Part shown: in pieces, positions 19,329-29,577 of the stretch
How positions within the stretch are numbered: the stretch's first letter is position 1
How the letters are laid out: every line of letters starts with the position of its first letter
Assembly (NCBI RefSeq): GCF_001589285.1
Contig: NZ_JEMA01000467.1
Span: 1 to 38,455 of the forward strand
Length of the DNA: 38,455 nucleotides
From: Sorangium cellulosum
GTDB lineage: Bacteria > Myxococcota_A > Polyangia > Polyangiales > Polyangiaceae
Direction of reading: 5' to 3'
Program-made: the position numbers and the translations under genes
Notes under the pieces: generated by a model
The model's database searches: none
What the model was told of the DNA's origin: nothing
What the model saw: only the letters and a program-made list of their open reading frames with translations

Positions 19329-19964
19329 TTACTCCAGCTCGATGAGACCGCAGCCGATGCGGCCGCCCGCGCTCGGATCGGCCGCGGCGTGAACGACGAT
19401 CGAGTACTTCGTCACGTCGGTGCTGGCGCCGTCGCCCACGGTCCAGATGTCGGTGCCGCGCGTGACCGTGTGCGTGCCCGCGCCGCTCGCGTCACACGTG
19501 AAGCTGCCGAGCCCCTCCCCGTTGGGGATCCAGTGGCCGCCCGCAGCGTCAGCGTTGTCCTCGCAGCTCTTGTTCTCGTGCAGATGAGCCGAGTGCTCGC
19601 CTTCGGGGCAGCCGGACACCGCGATGGTGAGCGTCACCTCGTCTCCGTTCTGCGTGAAGGTCGCGGTCCCTTCCAGCTCGCCCGAGCTCGTCGCCTCGAG
19701 CGCCGCCTCGGCGCGCGCGGAGGCGCCGCCGCCGTTCCCGCCTCCACCGTCGCCGCTGCTCCCTCCACCGTCGCCGCTGCTCCCTCCATCGCCGCCGCCG
19801 CTCCCCGACGCGCTCGTGGAGGCATCACCGCCGCCTCCTGAGCCGCTCGTGGACGAGGTGCTGGTGGTGCTGGATCCACCGGGGGAGTCGCCGTCGTCTC
19901 CGCACGCCGTCAAGAGAGCGCTGGCGCCAAAAGCGAGCAACGAGAGCTTCAACCACCGTGACAT
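19329..19964 (-). CDS. SodC-like superoxide dismutase lipoprotein, apparently copper-only
   Basis: A 211-residue lipoprotein (lipobox LTAC, Cys21) with a Gly/Ser/Asp linker (22-80) and a Cu/Zn-superoxide-dismutase fold (about 88-211). Expected copper ligands are present: H127 and H129 (AHLHE), H144 (AGGHW) and H192 (VVHA). The disulfide pair C134/C205 and active-site R202 (GGRIGCGLI) are also kept. The zinc loop between H144 and the next strand is shortened and lacks the two His and the Asp that bind zinc. This resembles the copper-only SOD class rather than ordinary SodC. It would act on superoxide at the cell surface or periplasm. The ATG at 19964 has AAGGAG five bases upstream and starts exactly at the signal peptide; the longer frame to 20135 is rejected. 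Confidence 0.85.
   Translation of the reverse strand: MSRWLKLSLLAFGASALLTACGDDGDSPGGSSTTSTSSTSGSGGGGDASTSASGSGGGDGGSSGDGGGSSGDGGGGNGGGASARAEAALEATSSGELEGTATFTQNGDEVTLTIAVSGCPEGEHSAHLHENKSCEDNADAAGGHWIPNGEGLGSFTCDASGAGTHTVTRGTDIWTVGDGASTDVTKYSIVVHAAADPSAGGRIGCGLIELE
19741..19791. repeat. 21-base tandem repeats in the SodC-like linker
   Basis: A 21-base unit beginning CCTCCACCGTCGCC occurs at 19741-19761 and identically at 19762-19782, with a partial third copy to 19791. It encodes the SSGDGGG repeats of the flexible linker and could vary in copy number in frame. Confidence 0.85.
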
Positions 19965-19990
19965 AAGTCTCCTTTCCTCGGCGCGACCCG

Positions 19991-20012
19991 AGCGGGCAAG
20001 CAGTTGCCCGCT
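19991..20012. promoter_or_regulatory. perfect inverted repeat in the SodC-like leader
   Basis: AGCGGGCAA (19991-19999), loop GCAG, TTGCCCGCT (20004-20012): a perfect 9-pair stem starting 26 bases upstream of the start codon and just upstream of the ribosome binding site. It may be an mRNA hairpin (attenuation, stability) or a regulator operator. Confidence 0.45.
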
Positions 20013-20177
20013 GGACGCGGCCAGGTCATCGAGCGCAGGAGTATGTCCCAAGACGGCGTGTATCCAAACAGCTCCGCAACAAAAAGCATACCCGCAGCGT
20101 CGAGCCGGTGGTGCGAATCTGATTACGCTCGACAAGGAAGGCCGCTGCGCGCGGCGCCTCGCGCGCGCCGTGCGGGG

Positions 20178-20753
20178 CTATCGAGGCGTGAGCGCTGGAG
20201 CGGTCGACGCTGCCCTGGAGGCGAGGCGCTCGTGTTCTCGACCAAGCCATTCAAGGAAATCCTGATTCCAGGGAGGGCCGTCAGGCCAGCCCTCACGGAT
20301 GCGGGCGGCGAGCTCGAGATCCCATCTCCCATAGAGATCCACGAGCGCGTCGTGTGCCCTGCGGCCCGCCAGCGCTTCAGGATTGCCGCTGGGCTCGCCG
20401 CCGTGCGCGAACGCGTCGTCGCACACGTAGTAATTGCATGTCGCCGCGCGCCGCTCTGGCGGGATGGTGCAGCCCTCGTGACCGTGGAAAGCGCACCTCT
20501 TCGGCAGCGCACGACCGTCGCTGTCCCGGGGCTCCACGCGGAGCATGAGCAGGCCGCGCTGGCCAGGGCGCAGGCTGCCGCCCGCCATCTGCTCCAACAA
20601 CCAGCCTGCGCCGCCCAGCGACACGATTCTCCCGATGTCCGACCACTCGACCCCTGGCGGGCTGGCGCAGCAGCCGGTCGGCCCCTGCGGACAGGCGCCG
20701 CACAACGTCGAGTGCACCCTCGTGTTCGCGCCTGCGAGCTCCAGCCGGATCAT
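20178..20753 (-). CDS. YkgJ-family cysteine-cluster (zinc/iron-chelating) protein
   Basis: A 191-residue cytosolic protein with the Cys pattern of the YkgJ family: C18, C21, C28 and C29 in CGACPQGPTGCC, then C87, C95, C106 and C111 in KRCAFHGHEGC and ATCNYYVCD. These residues are thought to bind a metal or iron-sulfur centre; family members include flagellin N-methylase-like proteins, but the role here is unknown. The ATG at 20753 has GGAGGGG just upstream. It is transcribed leftward like the flanking PEGA-like and SodC-like genes but is separated from the latter by 213 bases. Confidence 0.8.
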   Translation of the reverse strand: MIRLELAGANTRVHSTLCGACPQGPTGCCASPPGVEWSDIGRIVSLGGAGWLLEQMAGGSLRPGQRGLLMLRVEPRDSDGRALPKRCAFHGHEGCTIPPERRAATCNYYVCDDAFAHGGEPSGNPEALAGRRAHDALVDLYGRWDLELAARIREGWPDGPPWNQDFLEWLGREHERLASRAASTAPALTPR

Positions 20754-20893
20754 CGCCCCTCCGGCGCTCCAGGATAACGACGCCGCCCGAGCCGTCCAGC
20801 GACCGATCTCGGCCCTTCAGCTCGGCTCACCGCGACAGCGCAACCTCGGCGTCCGACGGGCGGCCCCCGCCGCACCCCCGCGATCCGGGGCGA

Positions 20894-21871
20894 TCACCAC
20901 ACCCCCCGCACCGTGATGCCGCTGGCGGACGCCGTGACCTCGGCGCGTTGCTGCGTGAAGAGCGCGAAGCCGAGCGTGCCGGCTGCGAGCAGGCCGCCCG
21001 TGATGAAGCTGGCCGTGCCGAGCTCGCGCGCCGTGAACATCGTGTTCTCGTAGTCGGCGGCCTTCTTGCATTCCGGCGCGATGAGGCGAAGGCAGTTGTT
21101 GCCTCCGACGCTCCGCGCGGTCTCGTCCCGGTTCACTTCCGCGTCGTGCGCCACGACCATCAGCACGCCGCCGAGCGCCAGGAAGAGCGCCGAGCCCGCG
21201 ATGCCCCCGGCGATGACGCCGGTCCTCAGCCCCGAGCTGGGCGGCGCGCTCGCCGGCGCCGGGCCCCTCGTCACCGTGGGTTTGAGCGCAGGGGCCGTCA
21301 GATCGAGCCGCACCTCGCGGACCTCTCCGCGGCGGACATCGATGTCGACCCGGACGGCGGCGGCGCCGTTCACCGTCGCGGCGATGGAGTGGTGTCCCGG
21401 GTTGACGGGGATGAGCTTATCGCGCTCGACCGTGACCGGCTCGCCGTCGATGGTGCAGGAGGCCCCGGCGGGGACGAGGAGGCGGATCTCGCCCACGAGC
21501 TGCCGCGCGCGGGCCAGGTCGAACAGGCGCGACTCGTACAGCTCACGCTCCTCCGGCGTGCTCGGCGGCCGCATGATCTCCTTGCAGAGCGACAGCCAGC
21601 GCACCGCAGCGGGCGCGTCGCCGATCCGGTAAGAGAGCGCCCCGATGTTGCAGGCAGCGACCTGCGAGCGATCCATCCTCCATATCGCCTCCCACAGCTC
21701 GCGGGACTCCGCGAAGCGGCCCTCTGCTTGCGTGGCGTTCGCCTGGACGCGCAGGCGGGTCACCGCGTCTTCCACGGGCTCTTTTGTGGGCTCGGCGCGA
21801 CCGATGGATGAGAAAATCAGGAGAGCGATAGCAATGCACGGTCCCGGGCCGAGGTGCGATATCCTGCTCAC
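20894..21871 (-). CDS. exported PEGA-like protein with C-terminal membrane helices
   Basis: A 325-residue protein. N-terminal signal peptide (about 1-26, ending GRAEP), a helical TPR-like region (about 33-115, AEGRFAESRELWEAIWRMDRSQVAACNIGALSYRIGD), a PEGA-like beta segment (about 125-185, LLVPAGASCTIDGEPV...VNPGHHSIAA), a Pro/Ala linker, and two hydrophobic helices (about 215-240 and 285-310) flanking a loop with two Cys. This layout is common in myxobacterial proteins next to PEGA kinases; function unknown. The GTG start at 21871 has an AGGAGG ribosome binding site nine bases upstream. It follows the treS-mak gene on the same strand, beyond a strong terminator-like hairpin, so it is probably transcribed separately. 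Confidence 0.8.
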   Translation of the reverse strand: MSRISHLGPGPCIAIALLIFSSIGRAEPTKEPVEDAVTRLRVQANATQAEGRFAESRELWEAIWRMDRSQVAACNIGALSYRIGDAPAAVRWLSLCKEIMRPPSTPEERELYESRLFDLARARQLVGEIRLLVPAGASCTIDGEPVTVERDKLIPVNPGHHSIAATVNGAAAVRVDIDVRRGEVREVRLDLTAPALKPTVTRGPAPASAPPSSGLRTGVIAGGIAGSALFLALGGVLMVVAHDAEVNRDETARSVGGNNCLRLIAPECKKAADYENTMFTARELGTASFITGGLLAAGTLGFALFTQQRAEVTASASGITVRGVW

Positions 21872-22029
21872 TGGGTAGGACCTCCTGGCCCGAGGTTCAT
21901 GTCAACCGCGCTCCCGGGGCTCTCTTCGGCGGCGCAGGTCGATAGCCTACCAGAGGTGGCCGCCGGACGACTCGACTCTTCGTCTGCCGAGCGGGCCAAT
22001 GGCTCCACGCCAGGGCATGAACGCCACGC

Positions 22030-22061
22030 CTCAGGCGCGCCCGCGTTGGGCGGCGCCTGAG
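22030..22061 (-). terminator. terminator hairpin after treS-mak
   Basis: CTCAGGCGC + GCCC (22030-22042) pair with GGGC + GCGCCTGAG (22048-22061) with one bulged G and a 5-base loop: a 13-pair stem about 40 bases downstream of the treS-mak stop. No T-tract, as is usual in this GC-rich sequence. Confidence 0.65.
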
Positions 22062-22101
22062 ACGGTTCTGATCGAAGAATGGGGAAAGGGGGAGCGTATA
22101 A

Positions 22102-25497
<3,396 letters not shown>

Positions 25498-25910
25498 GGC
25501 TGCTCCGACGGGTGCGCGCTATCCGCGCTGACGACGCCGGGCGCAAAAGACACAGCGGCACAGACCTCAAGGCGGCGTGAGCCGCCGCCGAGCCAGGGAG
25601 AGGCCAGGAGGCAAGGCACGCTGGGAGGTCCACCACTGGGCGCGCACTGCCGTCCCACGCAGGTGACGCGGATCACGTGTATAATTTAACTACTTGGAAT
25701 TGCAAGACCGCGCTGGACCGACCTCGGATAGCACGTAGGGCGCGGGGCGCAAAGCGGCGCGGCGGCCGCCGGCGGCCTCAGCGATGCCGTGCGCTGTCGA
25801 GATCGCTGCTTCGTGAGCTCGACCCACACGTCGAACCGCAGCCGGTGTAAGAAGCGCTGGCACCTCGTTCTGTGATCGGGCGAGCTCATGCCCATCGAAG
25901 GAGCATTCTC
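25498..25910. other. divergent control region between treS-mak and a lipoprotein gene
   Basis: 413 bases without a gene. It contains an AT-rich island (25678-25705) with a leftward promoter candidate, and a small hairpin (GGCGGC at 25571-25576 with GCCGCC at 25581-25586) that would lie in the treS-mak leader. No riboswitch class is recognised. The right part is the leader of the lipoprotein gene. Confidence 0.5.
25678..25705 (-). promoter_or_regulatory. putative promoter of treS-mak
   Basis: Reading leftward: TTGCAA (25705-25700), a 16-base spacer and TATACA (25683-25678), inside one of the few AT-rich islands of the window. It would give a leader of about 170 bases before the ATG at 25497. 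The plus strand also reads TATAAT at 25680-25685 but has no -35 box. Confidence 0.5.
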
Positions 25911-26513
25911 ATGCTGCGTGTCTTCCACGTACTCCCGCTCTGCCTCGCCGCGCTCGGAGCGCTCGCGTGCTCGTCGACGCCCGAGCCGACGACGGACCCG
26001 ACCAACCCGTGCCCGCCCGGCCAGTGGTGCGCCGCGGCCATGCCGACGGCGACCGCGACCGCGGTGCCCACGACCACGGCCACCGCCGCACCCGCCGGCA
26101 CCGCCGCCACGCCGGTCCCGCCGGTCGCCGCGGTGGCCGCCACGCCGATCCTCCAGGGGATGGGCACGACCGAGGCCCCGGGGATGAAGGCGGACGGCGG
26201 GCCGTTCGCAGGGCAGTTCCAGGAGGGCCAGACGCTCGAGCAGGAGATCAACATCTCGGCTGGCAAGTGCTACACGGTCGTGGGCATCGGCATCGGGGTC
26301 CAGGAGCTCGACATCCAGCTCGTCTCGCAGCCGGCGCCCGCGCTGCCGCCCGTCGTGCTCGCGCAGGACAGCACCACCGGCGCCGCGGCGACGCTCGGCG
26401 GAAAGGCCTCCGGCTGCTGGAAGAACCCGCTGCCGATCGGCGGCCCGGGCAAGGTGATCCTCAGGGCGACGAAGGGCGCGGGCATCGCGGCCGCGCAGGT
26501 CTTCTCCAAGTAG
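25911..26513 (+). CDS. lipoprotein with Thr/Ala/Pro-rich linker
   Basis: A 200-residue lipoprotein of unknown function. The signal peptide ends in lipobox GALAC (Cys20). Residues about 38-85 are a Thr/Ala/Pro/Val low-complexity linker. The C-terminal domain (about 90-200) is compact and beta-rich with two Cys (ISAGKCYTVVGIG and ASGCWKN), which may form a disulfide; the pattern GQFQEGQTLEQEINISAGKCYTVVG resembles small exported ligand-binding domains seen in myxobacterial lipoproteins, without a named family. The ATG at 25911 has GAAGGAG at seven bases, which settles it over the upstream in-frame start at 25872. Confidence 0.8.
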   Translation: MLRVFHVLPLCLAALGALACSSTPEPTTDPTNPCPPGQWCAAAMPTATATAVPTTTATAAPAGTAATPVPPVAAVAATPILQGMGTTEAPGMKADGGPFAGQFQEGQTLEQEINISAGKCYTVVGIGIGVQELDIQLVSQPAPALPPVVLAQDSTTGAAATLGGKASGCWKNPLPIGGPGKVILRATKGAGIAAAQVFSK

Positions 26514-26540
26514 ACCTGCGTCAACCTGCTCCCGCGTGCG

Positions 26541-26616
26541 GCGGCGCCGTGGCGCGCGCGGGAGCGACGGCGGCGCCGTGGCGCACGCGGGAGCGACGGC
26601 GGCGCCGTGCCGCGCG
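26541..26616. repeat. 29-base tandem repeat upstream of a kinase gene
   Basis: Two nearly identical 29-base units (26541-26569 and 26570-26598, one mismatch) and a partial third (26599-26616), starting GCGGCGCCGTGGCG. It lies between the lipoprotein stop and the kinase start, so copy-number change would alter promoter or leader spacing. Confidence 0.85.
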
Positions 26617-26691
26617 CTATGCTTCCTGTTTCCGCCGTCTGCCTCTTCCCCTAAGGGCAGGCGAACGCGTCCTTGTGCCGCGCGCAATGCC

Positions 26692-28290
26692 ATGAGCGAG
26701 ACGATCTTCCTCGGCCCCGAGGCCAGCTGCGCGTGTGTGACGCCGCGGGCTTGGTTGTCGCCCCGGCTCCCGCCGGACCTCGAGGAGCAGGCGGTGCGGC
26801 GCGTCGCGTGGATGTCGCTCTGCACGCTCGTCGTGGGTGCCTTCGGCTTCATCGTGTCGGAGCTCTTCCCGAGCCTCCGGCTCGGCCCCCACACGATCCG
26901 CTTCGCGGTCTACCTGCCGTTCATGCTCGTCTCGGCCGCGCTCTTCGTCGTCGCGCGGAAGAGGCTCCTCTCTCCGCCGCGGATCGTCGACCTCTCGTTC
27001 GCCTACAAGATCCTGGGCGCCGCCTCGCTCGCCGTGGTCACGAACGCGCAGCCGTGGCCGGAGGGGCCGATGCTGCCGGGCTGGTCGCCGGTGGCCATCT
27101 GGGTGCTGATGTTCCCCATCATCGTCCCGGCCCCGAGCGTGCGCACGCTGCTCACCTCGACGCTGGCGATCCTCACCGAGCCGGCGTTCCTGTGGGTGCT
27201 CGTCCAGTCGGGGTTCATGGAGCTGCCCTCGCGCGACGCGATGCTCCGTCGCTTCTTCCCGAGCGTCATCGCCCTGGCGCTCTCGGTGCTCGTGTCGCGC
27301 GTCGTCTTCGGGCTCGGGCGCAAGCTCGACGCGGCGCGGGAGCTCGGCAGTTACCGCCTCGTCGAGCGGCTCGGCGGCGGCGGCATGGGCGAGGTGTGGC
27401 GGGCCAAGCACCGGATGCTCGCGCGCCCGGCCGCCGTGAAGCTGATCCGCCCGGAGGCGTTCCTGGGCGCCGCGGCGACCTACAGCACAGCGAAGCTGCG
27501 GTTCGAGCGCGAGGCGCAGGCGACCGCGGCGCTCCGGTCGCCGCACACGATCGGCATCTTCGACTTCGGCGTCGCCCGGGACGGGTCGTTCTACTACGTG
27601 ATGGAGCTGCTCGACGGCATGGACCTCGATACGCTCGTCAAGCTGGACGGCCCGCAGCCGCCAGCGCGGGTGGTCCACCTGCTCCGGCAGGCCTGCCACT
27701 CGCTCCACGAGGCGCACAAGGCCTTCCTCGTGCACCGCGACATCAAGCCGGCGAACCTCTTTCTGTGCCGCTACGGCGCGGATCTCGACTTCCTGAAGGT
27801 GCTCGACTTCGGGCTGGTGGCCGAGCGCCGGAAGGACGCGGCCCCCTCGACGCTGACGGCGGACAACGCGATCACCGGGACGCCCGCGTTCATGGCGCCG
27901 GAGGTCGTGGTCGGCGACCGCCCGATCGACGGCCGGACCGACATCTACGCGCTCGGATGCGTCGCGTACTGGCTGCTCACGGGCGCGCTCGTGTTCGAGG
28001 CCGACACGGCCATGAAGACCGTGCTGCTCCACGCGACCGAGGCGCCCGTCGCGCCGTCGAAGCGGGCGGCGCGCGCGATCCCGCCGGCGCTCGACCGGCT
28101 CGTGCTCGACTGCCTCGAGAAGGACCCGGCAAAGCGGCCGCAGTCGGCGCACGAGCTGTCCGAGCGGCTCGCCGCGCTGCGCATGGAGGCCGCGTGGACC
28201 GAGCAGCACGCGGCGGCGTGGTGGGAGTCGGTCGCGCCGCCGTCGCTCGCGAATCGCCCGGCGAAAGCGGCCGTCGACGCGTTCGGCTGA
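26692..28290 (+). CDS. Ser/Thr protein kinase with N-terminal six-helix membrane domain
   Basis: A 532-residue kinase with an unusual order: residues about 38-208 contain six hydrophobic helices (near 38-58, 68-88, 101-118, 131-150, 152-172, 189-208), followed directly by the kinase domain (about 220-500). Kinase motifs are intact: GGGGMGEVW, K250 in AAVK, D350 in HRDIKPAN, D372 in DFGL and APE at 402-404. Most bacterial kinases of this family have the catalytic domain first and one membrane helix. The membrane part may sense lipids or envelope state. The ATG at 26692 has no clear ribosome binding site; a GTG at 26536 is in frame but would translate the 29-base repeats. It is convergent with gspC, 11 bases away. 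Confidence 0.9.
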   Translation: MSETIFLGPEASCACVTPRAWLSPRLPPDLEEQAVRRVAWMSLCTLVVGAFGFIVSELFPSLRLGPHTIRFAVYLPFMLVSAALFVVARKRLLSPPRIVDLSFAYKILGAASLAVVTNAQPWPEGPMLPGWSPVAIWVLMFPIIVPAPSVRTLLTSTLAILTEPAFLWVLVQSGFMELPSRDAMLRRFFPSVIALALSVLVSRVVFGLGRKLDAARELGSYRLVERLGGGGMGEVWRAKHRMLARPAAVKLIRPEAFLGAAATYSTAKLRFEREAQATAALRSPHTIGIFDFGVARDGSFYYVMELLDGMDLDTLVKLDGPQPPARVVHLLRQACHSLHEAHKAFLVHRDIKPANLFLCRYGADLDFLKVLDFGLVAERRKDAAPSTLTADNAITGTPAFMAPEVVVGDRPIDGRTDIYALGCVAYWLLTGALVFEADTAMKTVLLHATEAPVAPSKRAARAIPPALDRLVLDCLEKDPAKRPQSAHELSERLAALRMEAAWTEQHAAAWWESVAPPSLANRPAKAAVDAFG

Positions 28291-28301
28291 GCGCCGCGCC
28301 G

Positions 28302-29261
28302 TCAGCGGACGTCGATGTCGATGGTCATGAGCTGGCCGCCGCGCTCGATCGCGATGGACAGGTGGCTCGCGGCCCTGAGCCGCGCGTAGGCCTCCAGCGC
28401 CTCCTGCGGGTCGGTGACGTCGAGCCCGTTGATCGACCTCAGCGAGTCCCCGGTCTCCAGCCCGAGCGTCTCGAGCAGCGAGCCGCGCCTGAGCCTGAGC
28501 TTCTGCCCGACGATCGGGCCTCCCGGCCGCTCCGGGGTCGCCCGGGCGGAGCGCGTGAGGAGCGCCTGCTGCTCGAAGATCCGGTCGACCACCGCCCGGT
28601 CGACGTGGATCTCCGCGGCGCTCACGGGCTGGATGCGCGCGGCGATCTCGGGCGGGATCGAGCTCAGGCTGGCGTCGCCGCCGACCGGCCTGGCCTGCGG
28701 CCGGGGCCGCGGCTCCGGCGCCTCCTCGACCCTGGCTTTCCCGAGCCGCATCTGACAGCGCGCGCCGCCTGCGGTGAGCCAGACGCGGTCCCAGGCGATG
28801 CGCGCGAGCGTGCCTCCCGGCGTGCGGCCGCCGAGACGCTGGATCTGCGTCCGCCCGTCGGGGCCCTCGATCGCCGCGAACGACCACGCGGCGTCGTCCG
28901 ACGCTGCGATGAGCACCACGCGCCCGGCCTCGCAGATCGGGTCGCGCCACGGATCGTCGCTCCTCCCCGCATCGCCGGGCGCGCGCGCCTCGGGAGCGCC
29001 GCCCGGCCGCGGGAGGAGCGGCCCCGTCGCCGAGTCGAACGGGTTGCGCTGCAGGATCGCTTCGGCGCTCGTCGCGTGCAGGCCGTCGTGAGGCGCCCGG
29101 CGGGGGACAGGCGGCGCGGGAGCGCTCCTTCCGTCTCTGTCCGGGATGATCTCGCTCCCGACCGGGCGCGAGACCCCGGCCGCCTGAAAATAGAAGGCGG
29201 ACGCGATCAGCGTGCCCGCGATCCACGGGAAGTGATGCTTCACAGCCGCATCCAGGTCCAC
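28302..29261 (-). CDS. gspC: type II secretion system protein C
   Basis: A 319-residue inner-membrane protein linking the secretion platform to the outer-membrane secretin. One transmembrane helix (about 13-30), the homology region starting at about 63 with SAEAILQRNPFDSATGPL, a beta-rich stretch with two Cys (DPICEAG and ARCQMRLG), a Pro/Arg linker, and a C-terminal PDZ domain (about 245-319, LRRGSLLETLGLETGDSLRSINGLDV). This is the standard GspC plan. No other gsp gene is present, so it is separated from the main cluster. The GTG start at 29261 has AGGA upstream. A very strong hairpin separates it from the bc operon on the same strand. Confidence 0.88.
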   Translation of the reverse strand: MDLDAAVKHHFPWIAGTLIASAFYFQAAGVSRPVGSEIIPDRDGRSAPAPPVPRRAPHDGLHATSAEAILQRNPFDSATGPLLPRPGGAPEARAPGDAGRSDDPWRDPICEAGRVVLIAASDDAAWSFAAIEGPDGRTQIQRLGGRTPGGTLARIAWDRVWLTAGGARCQMRLGKARVEEAPEPRPRPQARPVGGDASLSSIPPEIAARIQPVSAAEIHVDRAVVDRIFEQQALLTRSARATPERPGGPIVGQKLRLRRGSLLETLGLETGDSLRSINGLDVTDPQEALEAYARLRAASHLSIAIERGGQLMTIDIDVR

Positions 29262-29577
29262 GGGTCCTGCTCTTTCTGGGACGCGCGCGCTGCCGTCCTC
29301 GAGGCGAGCGCCACGCGCACGCCGGCGTGGAGACGACCGTGCACGATGTCGCCACTGGCTCGCTCCCCCGGGCCGAGCAGCACCGCGCGTGCCCGGCTCG
29401 CGCGCGCTGGCGTGCGCCGAGCGCCGCCCCGCGCGGGCGCGCGCCAGCGCGCGCGCCTCGACCCGAACGGATCAGCGCGCGCCGTCGCGCGCCGCGCCGA
29501 CGTTCATCGAGGGGGTGTTCGAGACGGGGAGGAGGAGGAGGAAGGCCCGGGACGGCGTCGGCCCGCGCGCGGCTCGC
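29262..29577. other. 316-base spacer between the bc operon and gspC
   Basis: No gene seen. It is extremely GC-rich (runs of CGCGCG) and holds the long hairpin at 29399-29455. The gspC promoter must lie between the hairpin and 29262, but I see no clear -10/-35 pair. Confidence 0.5.
29399..29455 (-). terminator. long GC hairpin after the bc operon
   Basis: Bases 29399-29418 and 29436-29455 are inverted repeats with a single mismatch (T29413 opposite G29441), giving a stem of about 20 pairs with a 17-base loop. It lies about 120 bases downstream of the cytochrome b-c stop. Probable terminator or mRNA-end barrier; GC-rich alternating sequence may also form other structures. Confidence 0.55.

Noticed and set aside
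20004..20135. Longer N-terminus for the SodC-like protein starting at 20135
   Set aside because: The extension lies before a perfect lipoprotein signal peptide whose own ATG has an AAGGAG ribosome binding site.
26617..29355. 912-codon minus-strand open frame overlapping the membrane kinase and gspC
   Set aside because: Overlaps two convincing genes in another frame or strand and is compositionally biased.
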